Source: Fusobacterium perfoetens (GTDB lineage: Bacteria > Fusobacteriota > Fusobacteriia > Fusobacteriales > Fusobacteriaceae). From it: a stretch of DNA of 56,136 bases. Positions 26,492 to 35,787 of the stretch are shown piece after piece. Position 1 is the stretch's first letter; the number at the start of each line of letters is the position of its first letter. Under the pieces are notes generated by a model that was given only the letters and a program-made list of their open reading frames with translations, was not told where the DNA came from and searched no databases. The position numbers and the translations under genes are program-made. Location of the stretch: assembly GCF_021531475.1 (NCBI RefSeq), contig NZ_JADYTX010000009.1, positions 1 through 56,136 of the forward strand, written 5' to 3'.

Positions 26492-27907
26492 CTATATTAG
26501 CTCAGAATAGATTGAGAAATTTATATTTTCCCAAGTTATTTTCATATTACTTGTCATTGTAATTTTTACCATTCTACTGCTGTCTAAAATTCTTTTTACT
26601 GATTTATCAAAAAGAATATGAGCATCTTTTTTATCTTTTTTTACAATTTTTTGAATTTTACTATTTGGTTCTATAAAATTATCATTATAATCATCAAGAC
26701 TTTCAATAGACATTGTGATTATTAAATCTTTATCTTCACACTCTCTATCTTTTATCCCTACAACACGAGCAACAGATCTTAAAAGATACTCTTTTTTTAA
26801 TTTTTTAGGAACTACTATCTCAGTTTCAAAATAATCAGTAAACTCTCCATCACTTTCAAAACTAAAATCATATTGACTTAAAGTTTGCTCTCCGCAGATG
26901 TCAACTTGCATTTTTCTTTTTATCTGTTTTATATCTTTATAAGCTCCTAAAAGATACATTAGTTTTGTAACTGCTGCCTCTGGAGTAAGATCAGTTCCAC
27001 TTATTACTCCAATATCAGTTAATTTTGCACTTGCTTCATAAAGTCCCATTTTTACAAAACCTTTTGTACATTGAGTTATATCTATTATAACTATTTTTTG
27101 GGATGAGATATATTCTAGAAAATCTAAAAACTCTTGGCTTGTTGGAGCGTTTCCATTTCCATAAGTTTTAAGAATAACCCCTTTTATTCCAGACCCTTCC
27201 TTAAAAATATTTTTCAGATAACTAAAATTTAACCCTGGGAAAAGTTCTAGTACAATAACTTCATTTGAAAATCTTTTATCTAAATAAAATTTTTCGTGGC
27301 TAGGTTTTAAAATTCTATCTTTTATAATTTTTATATCTCCTCCAACCTCTCCTATTGCTGGATAGTTTGGTGAAGAAAATCCAAAATAATTTGTTGCATC
27401 TATTTTTCTAGCTCTGTTTCCTCTAAGGAGAGTATCTCTAAAAAATATCGCTACCTCTGGTACAAGTCTAACTCCATAAACTTCATTTCCAGCTATTTGA
27501 ATAGCTGTAATAAGATTTTGTAAAGCATCACTTCTTGGAAATTGAAGTGGTACTTGAGAACCTGTAAGAATTATAGGTTTTGAAAGATTTTTACACATAA
27601 ATGAAAGTGCTGAGGCTGTAAATGCCATTGTATCTGTTCCGTGAAGAATTACAAATCCTCTATATTCATCATAAAATTTTTCTATTATCTCACCTATTTT
27701 TACCCAAACTTCTAAACACATATCTGATGAATCAATAAGTGGGTCTAACTGACAATAATCAGTTGGAAATTTTTCAAGAATAGGGTGTTCTTTTGCTATT
27801 TCGTGCCAATCTTTAGCAGGTCTTAATGGACTAGTTGGATCATTAGGGTCATTATGTACCATTCCAATAGTTCCACCTGTGTTAATTATCAATACTTTTT
27901 CTAACAT
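26492..27907 (-). CDS. L-asparaginase, type I-like, with C-terminal extension
   Basis: A 471-residue amidohydrolase turning asparagine into aspartate and ammonia. Both catalytic triad regions are present: INTGGTIGM (near 8-16, nucleophile Thr) and ILHGTDTMAFTASAL (near 88-102), with ILTGSQVP downstream. No signal peptide, so cytosolic. Usual type I enzymes are about 330-350 residues, and this one carries about 120 extra residues (from about 350) that I cannot assign; they are acidic and basic mixed, ending in NMKITWENINFSIYSEL. RBS GAGGGG before the ATG. A terminator of the neighbouring minus-strand gene lies upstream. Confidence 0.88.
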   Translation of the reverse strand: MLEKVLIINTGGTIGMVHNDPNDPTSPLRPAKDWHEIAKEHPILEKFPTDYCQLDPLIDSSDMCLEVWVKIGEIIEKFYDEYRGFVILHGTDTMAFTASALSFMCKNLSKPIILTGSQVPLQFPRSDALQNLITAIQIAGNEVYGVRLVPEVAIFFRDTLLRGNRARKIDATNYFGFSSPNYPAIGEVGGDIKIIKDRILKPSHEKFYLDKRFSNEVIVLELFPGLNFSYLKNIFKEGSGIKGVILKTYGNGNAPTSQEFLDFLEYISSQKIVIIDITQCTKGFVKMGLYEASAKLTDIGVISGTDLTPEAAVTKLMYLLGAYKDIKQIKRKMQVDICGEQTLSQYDFSFESDGEFTDYFETEIVVPKKLKKEYLLRSVARVVGIKDRECEDKDLIITMSIESLDDYNDNFIEPNSKIQKIVKKDKKDAHILFDKSVKRILDSSRMVKITMTSNMKITWENINFSIYSELI

Positions 27908-27972
27908 CTTTTCCCCTCCAAAAAATATCTTTTCAAGTGATTATACCATAAAATCTAAACTAATGAAATAAT

Positions 27973-28016
27973 AAAAAAGACTGCTCAAAAGGATGTTTTA
28001 TCAATTTGATCAGTCT
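27973..28016 (-). terminator. Terminator after the SNF2-partner gene
   Basis: On the minus strand AGACTG-A-TCAAA (28016-28005) pairs with TTTTGAGCAGTCT (27990-27979 region) with one bulged base, followed by TTTTTTAT. It separates the SNF2 pair from the asparaginase gene. Confidence 0.75.
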
Positions 28017-28025
28017 AATATTTTA

Positions 28026-29786
28026 TTAAGCTAGGAAATATCCATTGCTATTTAATATTTCTTCAAAACTTTTTATATTTTCATTTTTTATTATAATATG
28101 AAAATTTTCAGCCTTTAATATAAGTTTTGAAATCTCTCTATTAGAAGAGATAAAGTTTATTAAATTTTTATCTTGTTTAATTTGTAAAACAGAATAATCA
28201 TTAAGAATTTTTACTGATGTCATTCTTTCTAAAAGCTCCTTAAATAGATTTTCCCATATTTCTCCAGGGTTTTCAGATATTTTATTTCTAAATTCTTGAA
28301 TTTTTTCCTCAAGCTCAGCTCTATTGCTGATTTTTTTCAAGAAACTCTCTGATGAAATTTTAAATTTTGTAGGAGATATTTTTGTTCCAATGCTTTCTAG
28401 GAAAAGTGTTCTTACCGGGGCTTCTCCTACAACAGTGGCTAAAAGGAAATCGTCCTCTAAATAAACACTTCCTTCTTCTACCTGTTTAAACTCATAATTT
28501 TTTCTTTTTCCAAAAATATATTCTCCAAGTTTTGTAAGTTTAAACCCTTTTATTCCATCATATTTTGATAAATATCCGTGTCTTAGATATAAAGATTTTT
28601 TTCCAGTTGGTGCTGTATAATAAATTTCTAAAACTCCAAAAGTTCCTAGAATAAATAGTATAGATTTTATAAATGGCTCTATTATATACCCTTGATAATT
28701 TTCATAGGTAGAAAGTTTTGTTCTCTCATAGTTTGCTTCATTTATATATACATGTTCATACACAGCATCTACATTTAAAATTTCTATAAATTTATCATTA
28801 TAAATAATATAGTTTATAAGATTATCAACACTTATTATTTTATCTGGAGAAATATCTTGTAAAATATCTCTTATTGTATGGATTCCTCTTATGACTTCAC
28901 TATTATTTTTCTTAGGTTTTCCATATCCTTTCAGATAATTTAGATAAAGTCTTGAATAAGTGTAGTTATCATCTATTAAGTTATCTCCATTTAAGAAATC
29001 AAGTATTATATTTTTTAAATTATTCCCTCTTAGATAAGTTCCATTCAAGTATTCTTTTTTTAGAATATAGAAAAATAGTGCTATTGTTTCAGTTTTTAGG
29101 AAATCCAAATCATTTAGATTTTTATAATATTCCTCAATATTACAATATTTATGCATTCCTATTTTTGAAGATTTTAGTAGCTTTCCACTTGTAGAAAGTT
29201 CTAGTTTTCCATCATTGAAAAAATTAAAATATTTTCCAAGATTTTCAATTATACTTTCTTCATTATTTCCAACAGACCAATTTTCATTTTTATTTACTGT
29301 ATAGATAAAACACTCTCTATTTTTTGGTAGGAATTGTCTATACCATCTAACAATATCATTATCTATATAAAGATATTCATTTTTTTGATTATCCTCTCCA
29401 TATTTAAAGAAAGCATATTTTTCATTTAAGTCTACCACAGCAGAAAACTTTTGCTCTTTTCTAAAGAAAATTGCTCTCTCCTCTTGTGAGATTATATATT
29501 TTCCATTCCAAGCAATCTCATTAAAAATCTTTTTTATTCCCTCAGGTAAAGTTTTAAACACTGCTATAAAAACTTCTTCCCTTGCTAAAGATTGCTCCAA
29601 AAGATCAAGGAATTTTATCTTTGGACTGTTTTCTGTCAGAAGAGAAACTTCAAAAAGTCCTAAGTTTATCCCTATATAACCTTCTGCTATCCATTTAATA
29701 AAATATGTTTTAAAAAGGTCGTAAAGCATCTCTTGTGAATAAAAATTATCTAACGCCTTTCTAAACCTATCTCTACTAATTCCCAA
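28026..29786 (-). CDS. Uncharacterised 586-residue partner of the SNF2 helicase
   Basis: I cannot assign a family with confidence. The protein is helical and acidic with no membrane segments, Walker motifs or metal clusters. The C-terminal third (about 475-586) runs TKFKISSESFLKKISN, then a helical stretch with NPGEIWENLFKELLERM and a closing EEILNSNGYFLA. This spacing weakly recalls the helicase-associated domain seen after XPB-like helicases; that is inference. The central part (about 395-425) has a winged-helix-like look. Start is TTG with AAGGAG ahead. It begins 12 bp after the SNF2 helicase stop, so the two are surely co-transcribed and probably act together. Confidence 0.55.
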   Translation of the reverse strand: MGISRDRFRKALDNFYSQEMLYDLFKTYFIKWIAEGYIGINLGLFEVSLLTENSPKIKFLDLLEQSLAREEVFIAVFKTLPEGIKKIFNEIAWNGKYIISQEERAIFFRKEQKFSAVVDLNEKYAFFKYGEDNQKNEYLYIDNDIVRWYRQFLPKNRECFIYTVNKNENWSVGNNEESIIENLGKYFNFFNDGKLELSTSGKLLKSSKIGMHKYCNIEEYYKNLNDLDFLKTETIALFFYILKKEYLNGTYLRGNNLKNIILDFLNGDNLIDDNYTYSRLYLNYLKGYGKPKKNNSEVIRGIHTIRDILQDISPDKIISVDNLINYIIYNDKFIEILNVDAVYEHVYINEANYERTKLSTYENYQGYIIEPFIKSILFILGTFGVLEIYYTAPTGKKSLYLRHGYLSKYDGIKGFKLTKLGEYIFGKRKNYEFKQVEEGSVYLEDDFLLATVVGEAPVRTLFLESIGTKISPTKFKISSESFLKKISNRAELEEKIQEFRNKISENPGEIWENLFKELLERMTSVKILNDYSVLQIKQDKNLINFISSNREISKLILKAENFHIIIKNENIKSFEEILNSNGYFLA

Positions 29787-29797
29787 TTTTTTTCTCC

Positions 29798-32536
29798 TTA
29801 ACTTCCTAAAATAAATTCAATATCCTCTTCACTTAAGAATTTGAAGTTTGCTCCCTCATCAGATATTAGATTTTCTATAAGAAGACTTTTTGCTTTTTGT
29901 AATGTTAATATTTTTTCCTCTATTGTATCCTTAAGTATCATCTTATATGCAAAAACTGTGTTATCTTGTCCAAGTCTATAAGCTCTATCGATAGCTTGAT
30001 TTTCAACAGTTTTATTCCACCAAGGATCATATATAAATATTGTATCAGCTGCTGTAAGGTTTAAACCTACTCCTCCAGTTTTCAAAGTCATAACAAAAAC
30101 TTTATAACTTGAATCGTTTTGGAATTTGTCAACAAGTGAGTGTCTATCTTTTGTATCTCCTGTCATTGATAGATATTTTATTCCTCTCTCACTTAATTCT
30201 CTACAAATACTATCTATTGATGAAAGATAGTTTGCAAATATTAAAACCTTATGATTATTTTTTACAGCCTCAATGGCATTTTCTATAACAGCTATCTTTT
30301 TATTTGAGTAAAGAGCTGGATTTTTATTTTCTGGGCAACTTGCAATCTGTCTTAACTCATTTAGAGCTTGAAGAATACTAAATTGACTTTTATTAAGTCC
30401 ATTTGTTTTTATACTTAAATGAACCAAATTATAATAATAAGCTCTTCTCTCTTCGTAGAATCTTTTTTGTTCTTTATTCATCTCTATAAACAGAGTTTTT
30501 TCAATTTTTTCTGGTAAGTCCTTAAGAACTTCTTTTTTAACCCTTCTTAAAATAAATGGGTAAATTCTTTTCTTTAACTCTTCCATTGCATTTTTGTCGT
30601 TATCTTTTTGAATTGGCAACATATAATATCTATTGAAGTTTTCTATTGAACCAAGCATTGTTGGGTTTAAAAATCTAAACAATGAGTAAAGCTCTAAAAG
30701 ATTATTTTCAATAGGTGTTCCTGAAAGAGCAAGTCTATATCTTGTATTTAAAAGCATTATTGCTTTGTTAGCTTGTGAATAGATATTTTTTATATTTTGT
30801 GATTCGTCTAAGATTACAAAATCAAGTTTTATATCTTTTAACTCTTCTATATCATTTCTTATTGTTCCATAAGTTGTAAGGATAACTTCATAATTTTTAA
30901 AAGTTTCCATATCTCTATTAGTTCCGTAGTAAATTCCAACTTTTAAATCTGGACTAAACTTATTGATCTCACTTTCCCAGTTAAAAACAAGACTCTTTGG
31001 CATAACTATCAAAGTTTTTTCACTAAGTTTTTTCTTATGAAGATTTGTTATTACTGCAATAGCTTGTAAAGTTTTTCCAAGTCCCATATCGTCAGCTAAA
31101 CAAGCTCCAAGATTATTTTCTAAAAGATAAGTTATCCAATGGTAACCATATTTTTGATATTCTCTAAGAGTTGCATTTATCTTTGGAAGATTTTTATCAA
31201 CAGAGATATCATTTATTCCCTCAAAAAAGTTTCTTTGTGGATTTTGCCCATCTTCAAAAATCTTTTCATTGATAAGTTCTTCTATGATAGGAAGATCAAA
31301 GAAAGATATTTTTACATTTTCTGAAGTGGCATTTTCAAAAACTCTTTCAAGTTTTTCTATATATTTTTTATTTATTATTGCATTAGTTCCATCTCCAAGA
31401 ACTATATACGAATCTTTTTTAAGTCTATTTAAAAGATCTATGATACTAAATTTTTCATCACCAATCTCTACTTCTAAATTTCCCTCTAAGAAATCTATTG
31501 AAGTCGTAAGTCTTCCTACAAGTTTTGGTTTTATAAATTTGATATTATATTTCTTTAATTTATCAGAACCAACTATTCTATATTTTGTAGCAAGTTGGAA
31601 TAGATCCTTTGTGATAAACTCTTTAGCAATCTCCTCTTGAATTATCAAAAGATTATTTTCATCTAAATAATACCCAGAACGAATTGAAAAATTTCTTTGA
31701 TGTTTTACAAGAAGTTTTACTATCTCATCTACTACTAACTCAAAAGTTTTGTAATTTACTTCACAGATAAATACCTTTTTCTCAAGATTATTGATAACTA
31801 TTATTTTTTCTAAATCATTTGTCTTTATAAAAGTATCACTTAAACTTGAAAAAAATGTTTCAACCTTTAAGAAAAGACTGTTATCCTTTGAAATTTTTTC
31901 AATAGATAGTTGTGGTACTCCCTCTATTTCACTTCTTTCCTCTATTGTATAATCTAGATAATCAATCTCTAAATCTTTTATATAGTGGTTAGCAAGTGAA
32001 AGATACCCTTCAATATTTTCCTTTGAAATCTCTGTATTCAACTCTTTTATAAAACGAATATCATCTATAAAATTATCAAAGGAGTAAATTACACCTTTTC
32101 TATAAATCAAATTTTCACTGATAATCTGAAAATCAAAATATTTTTTATTAAGAAGTAACTCAGACTTTAGATTAAATTCGTCTCCCTCTATCTCACGAAT
32201 TTTTAAAGTAAGAGTATTTTCTTCAAAACTCCAAAGAATTTTATTAAAATTTTCATCTACAAAATTATCTATATTTTTCAAATTGTAAATAAATTGTCCA
32301 GCATCTTCCAAATAAAGTTCCTTTGTAGAAGACACATCTCCCCACCCAGAAAAGAAATCATCAGTCTCAACATCTTGTAAAATATCTACAATAGTTTGAA
32401 TATGCTCATCTTGTATATCATAATCTGAAAAATTTGAAATTTTTTCTTTTTGACTGTCAACGGCTTTTATGTACCCTCCATTTTCATCAGAGCTTAACAT
32501 AAAATATATTTCATTTTGATTTTTTAAATTATTCAT
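29798..32536 (-). CDS. SNF2-family DNA translocase/helicase
   Basis: A 912-residue protein. The C-terminal half is a full SNF2 motor: LREYQKYGYHW (Q-motif region, near 457), Walker A ADDMGLGKTLQ (near 485), LIVMPKSLVFNWESEI (Ia), Walker B FVILDESQNIKN (near 583), ALSGTPIENNLLELYSLF (III), then the second RecA lobe with LKTGGVGLNLTAADTIFIYDPWWN and QAIDRAYRLGQ. The first ~450 residues form a substrate- or partner-binding region; the SWIM zinc finger usual in many bacterial SNF2 proteins is not seen. It is read with the 586-residue gene downstream. No nuclease or methylase lies beside it, so its role in repair, transcription or defence is open. Confidence 0.9.
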   Translation of the reverse strand: MNNLKNQNEIYFMLSSDENGGYIKAVDSQKEKISNFSDYDIQDEHIQTIVDILQDVETDDFFSGWGDVSSTKELYLEDAGQFIYNLKNIDNFVDENFNKILWSFEENTLTLKIREIEGDEFNLKSELLLNKKYFDFQIISENLIYRKGVIYSFDNFIDDIRFIKELNTEISKENIEGYLSLANHYIKDLEIDYLDYTIEERSEIEGVPQLSIEKISKDNSLFLKVETFFSSLSDTFIKTNDLEKIIVINNLEKKVFICEVNYKTFELVVDEIVKLLVKHQRNFSIRSGYYLDENNLLIIQEEIAKEFITKDLFQLATKYRIVGSDKLKKYNIKFIKPKLVGRLTTSIDFLEGNLEVEIGDEKFSIIDLLNRLKKDSYIVLGDGTNAIINKKYIEKLERVFENATSENVKISFFDLPIIEELINEKIFEDGQNPQRNFFEGINDISVDKNLPKINATLREYQKYGYHWITYLLENNLGACLADDMGLGKTLQAIAVITNLHKKKLSEKTLIVMPKSLVFNWESEINKFSPDLKVGIYYGTNRDMETFKNYEVILTTYGTIRNDIEELKDIKLDFVILDESQNIKNIYSQANKAIMLLNTRYRLALSGTPIENNLLELYSLFRFLNPTMLGSIENFNRYYMLPIQKDNDKNAMEELKKRIYPFILRRVKKEVLKDLPEKIEKTLFIEMNKEQKRFYEERRAYYYNLVHLSIKTNGLNKSQFSILQALNELRQIASCPENKNPALYSNKKIAVIENAIEAVKNNHKVLIFANYLSSIDSICRELSERGIKYLSMTGDTKDRHSLVDKFQNDSSYKVFVMTLKTGGVGLNLTAADTIFIYDPWWNKTVENQAIDRAYRLGQDNTVFAYKMILKDTIEEKILTLQKAKSLLIENLISDEGANFKFLSEEDIEFILGS

Positions 32537-32635
32537 TAATTATCCTCATCTTAAAAAATTTTCAGAACAATATTATATCATACTTATTCGTTTTTAGCAA
32601 GAAACCTATTTTTCACAAGGTCAGTTTAAAAAATT

Positions 32636-33457
32636 TTAATTTAATTTTTCTTCAAAATATTTTTTTAAAAATATCTCAATTCCATCTTCATCATTTGTTT
32701 TTTCAGTGACATATTTAGATAATTTTTTTACATCATCTATGGCATTTTTCATAGCTACTCCGTGTCCTACTCCTTGAATCATCTCCAAATCATTTTCAGA
32801 ATCTCCAAAGGCCATACACTCTTCCATTTTTATTCCTTTTGAGGCTAAAACTTCTGTCAAAGCTTTTCCTTTATTTATATCTTTGTTTAAAACTTCTAAA
32901 TACTGAGCTTGTGTAAAAGTTATATAAGCTCTATCTCCCATTAAATCTTTTAACTGTCCTTTTAAATCATTTAAAAAGTTTTCATCATTATCGATGATAA
33001 CTCCCTTTGTGATATTATCTGGAGATATTTTATTTATATCTACAAGAATTGGGGTAAGTCCAGAATTTTTTACATAAATTTTTGTACTATAACTATCTAA
33101 ACTTCTCACATAACAAATATCATCTTGGAAAAGATTTATCTCAATATCTTTTCTTTTAACAAAATCTATCAAATCTTTCGCTACATCTTTTGGAAGTATT
33201 TTATTTACTAATACTTTATCTTTATTATCCTCAATTGAAGTATCTACTATTTTTCCTCCATTATAACAAATAGCTGTTATTGGCAGATCCAAATCTTTTA
33301 AAGTTGGTATTGTTGAAGAATATGGACGTCCTGTAACTATTAAAATTTCCATTCCTTTTTGATAAAGTTCTCTTAAAACTTTTTTTGCACCAACTGGTAA
33401 TTTTTTTTGGCTATTTAGTAACGTCCCGTCCAAATCAAATGCTAATGCTTTTATCAT
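32636..33457 (-). CDS. Cof-type HAD phosphatase
   Basis: A 273-residue HAD-superfamily IIB phosphatase. Motif I FDLDGTLLNS (8-17; Asp nucleophile and Asp acid/base), motif II VTGRPYS (near 42), and motif III/IV with Lys in KGKALTEVLASKG (near 198) and FGDSENDLEMI (near 216). Members dephosphorylate sugar phosphates or flavin/pyridoxal phosphates; the substrate cannot be read here. It overlaps the MATE gene stop by 4 bp (ATGA), so the two are translationally coupled. Confidence 0.92.
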   Translation of the reverse strand: MIKALAFDLDGTLLNSQKKLPVGAKKVLRELYQKGMEILIVTGRPYSSTIPTLKDLDLPITAICYNGGKIVDTSIEDNKDKVLVNKILPKDVAKDLIDFVKRKDIEINLFQDDICYVRSLDSYSTKIYVKNSGLTPILVDINKISPDNITKGVIIDNDENFLNDLKGQLKDLMGDRAYITFTQAQYLEVLNKDINKGKALTEVLASKGIKMEECMAFGDSENDLEMIQGVGHGVAMKNAIDDVKKLSKYVTEKTNDEDGIEIFLKKYFEEKLN

Positions 33458-34821
33458 AATTTTTCCTCCGTCAATTTTAGGTTTTGATTTTTTAATAATT
33501 TTCTGAATTTTATTTTATATACAACAAAAAGTGTCAAAGCCTCTAAGTTCCATTGTAAAACTGTTATCCACCAAAAATATGTAAGTGGTTTTTTATTTAG
33601 GTACAAGAAATAATACATCAAAGGTAATCTTATTAGCCAGTTGCAAACAAAACTTACCTTAAATGGAGTTTTTGAATCTCCTATCCCTTTGAAAGCTCCT
33701 GAACAAGTCATTCCAAGAGATGTTCCAATCTGTTGGAAACAAGCTATCTGTAAACATAAAGCTCCCAGTGCTATTACTTCCACTTCCTCTTTTTTTATAA
33801 AAAGTTTTATTATATCCTTTGAGAAGAAAAAGAAAATTAACCCAAAAAATCCCATTATAATTCCAGAAAGTATAGCTGTTGTATTTATATATTTTTTAGC
33901 CTTTTCAAAATCTCCCTCTCCTGTACAATGTCCCACAAGAGCAGTACAAGCAAGAGAAAATCCCCAACCGGGCATAAAACTAATACTTTCTATTGTGACA
34001 GAGATTTGGTTTGCTGAAAAAGCAAGACTTCCAAGTGACATAACAATAGTTACACCGATTAACTTTCCTATACTAAAAGCTCCTTCTTGAAGAGAGGCTG
34101 GTATAGAAAATCTTAAAATATCTTTTGCTATTTTTTTATCAAATTTTGAAAAGAATTTAAGTTTTATTGGAAGAGTTCTTGTTCTATAAAGTAAAAAAGA
34201 AAAACAACTTATTCCAGCTGTGGCTGTGGCAATAGCTGCTCCTGGAACTCCAAGCTCTGGTAATCCAAATTTTCCAAAAATTAAAACATAATCAAGCCCT
34301 AAATTTACAAAGTTTGCTATCATTGCCCCATAAAGTGGAGTACGAGTATCTTTACAACCTCTAAAAATTCCACTGAAAATATTTCCTATCATTGTGAAAA
34401 ACATTCCCACAGAACATATTCTTATATAAATAGTAGCATTTTTTATTATATCTTTTTCCGCCCCTAAAAAATTTAAAATTTTATCAGCAAAAATAAAATA
34501 TGTAAGAGCCACTACAAGAGCCACACTAAATCCAAGATTAAAACCTTGGTTTGCAAACTTTGTAGTTTTTATTTCATCTTTTGCTCCAAGACCTCTTGCA
34601 ATAATAGATGTCATTGCAACAGCAAGTCCCATTCCTATTAAAGTATTAATAACCGTATACATAATCTCCGATGAAAAACCTACAGAGGCAACTGCTAATT
34701 TTCCCCCATAATGTCCAACCATCATAGTATCAAATACCCAAACTAACATGTACAAAACCATCTCTCCCACAGCAGGAAGAGCTAATTTTAAAATCTCCTT
34801 AACATATGCCATGTAATTCAT
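33454..34821 (-). CDS. MATE-family efflux transporter
   Basis: A 455-residue inner-membrane pump with about 12 hydrophobic helices in two halves, of the MATE drug/organic cation:Na+ or H+ antiporter type. Family features: AVGEMVLYMLVWVFDTMMVG in the first helix, GLGAKDE loop, GIFRGCKDTRTPLYGAMIAN (near 148) and its second-half counterpart GAFKGIGDSKTPFKVS. It resembles NorM-type pumps; the substrate is unknown. RBS-like GAGGT precedes the ATG. It is divergent from trmN6 and coupled to the HAD phosphatase. Confidence 0.93.
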   Translation of the reverse strand: MNYMAYVKEILKLALPAVGEMVLYMLVWVFDTMMVGHYGGKLAVASVGFSSEIMYTVINTLIGMGLAVAMTSIIARGLGAKDEIKTTKFANQGFNLGFSVALVVALTYFIFADKILNFLGAEKDIIKNATIYIRICSVGMFFTMIGNIFSGIFRGCKDTRTPLYGAMIANFVNLGLDYVLIFGKFGLPELGVPGAAIATATAGISCFSFLLYRTRTLPIKLKFFSKFDKKIAKDILRFSIPASLQEGAFSIGKLIGVTIVMSLGSLAFSANQISVTIESISFMPGWGFSLACTALVGHCTGEGDFEKAKKYINTTAILSGIIMGFFGLIFFFFSKDIIKLFIKKEEVEVIALGALCLQIACFQQIGTSLGMTCSGAFKGIGDSKTPFKVSFVCNWLIRLPLMYYFLYLNKKPLTYFWWITVLQWNLEALTLFVVYKIKFRKLLKNQNLKLTEEKL

Positions 34822-34987
34822 TATTTACCTCACAATTTTTTAAAATTTCCATCCCTTTATTATATCATAGATTAAACTATAAATCTACTAAGTAAAATCC
34901 CTAGTAGTTAAATTGTAAAAATAATATTAACTTTTTTTGTTAAAAATGATAAAATATAACGAAAAATAAAAATTTTTAGGAGAAAAA

Positions 34988-35749
34988 ATGAATAACTCAG
35001 AAATAAATATCACTAATCAAAATGAGGTTGTTAACAATCTTTTAAATAAAAATCTAAAAATTATCCAAAGAAATGATTATTTTAATTTTTCTTTGGACTC
35101 ACTACTTATTTCAAATTTTATTTCACTGGGAAAAGGTGTTAATAAAATTGTTGACCTTGGTACTGGAAATGGTGCTATTCCACTATTTTTATCTGAGAGA
35201 ACAAAGGCTAAAATAACTGGACTTGAAATACAAAAAGTTTCTGCCGATTTAGCAAAAAGAAATATTGAAATAAATAGTTTAAGTGAGCAAATAGAAATTA
35301 TAAATGATGATATGAAAAATTGGAAAAAATATTTCAATCACGGCTCTCAAGATGCTGTTATCACTAACCCTCCATTTTTTAAATTTAATGGGAATGAAGA
35401 ATTTTTAAATGATTTAGACCAACTAACGTTAGCTCGTCACGAAATAACTATCACTTTAGAGGAGATCATCCAAGTGGCATCTTGTCTTTTAAAAGATAAG
35501 GGGTATTTTGCAATGGTACATCGTCCTGATAGAATGTTAGAAATTTTAGACTTAATGAGAAAATATGGAATTTCTCCAAAAAAATTAAGATTTTGTCATA
35601 CAAAAATTGATAAACAAGCAAAGATTTTATTGATTGAGGGGATAAAATTTGGAAAAAATAGTATGACTATTCTTCCACCTCTTGTGGCTCACGACGATGA
35701 TGGAAAATATTCCAAAGAGGTTCTTCAAATGTTTGAACCAATAAAATAA
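34988..35749 (+). CDS. trmN6: tRNA1(Val) (adenine(37)-N6)-methyltransferase-like
   Basis: A 253-residue SAM-dependent N6-adenine methyltransferase of the TrmN6/YfiC type. Motif I VDLGTGNGAIPLFLSE (about 56-71), acidic motif II with LEIQKVSADLAKRN, and the catalytic NPPFFK (motif IV, near 129). N-terminal QRNDYFNFSLDSLLIS matches the family. It likely modifies A37 of valine tRNA, though related enzymes act on other substrates. RBS TAGGAG sits just upstream. A shared terminator with nrdB follows. Confidence 0.85.
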   Translation: MNNSEINITNQNEVVNNLLNKNLKIIQRNDYFNFSLDSLLISNFISLGKGVNKIVDLGTGNGAIPLFLSERTKAKITGLEIQKVSADLAKRNIEINSLSEQIEIINDDMKNWKKYFNHGSQDAVITNPPFFKFNGNEEFLNDLDQLTLARHEITITLEEIIQVASCLLKDKGYFAMVHRPDRMLEILDLMRKYGISPKKLRFCHTKIDKQAKILLIEGIKFGKNSMTILPPLVAHDDDGKYSKEVLQMFEPIK

Positions 35750-35757
35750 TAATAGAA

Positions 35758-35787
35758 AAATAGAGAGAATTTTTTCTCTCTATTTTT
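35758..35787. terminator. Bidirectional terminator between trmN6 and nrdB
   Basis: AAATAGAGAGAA and TTCTCTCTATTT arms flank a short T loop, with T-runs on both strands. It serves the converging trmN6 and nrdB genes. Confidence 0.82.
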
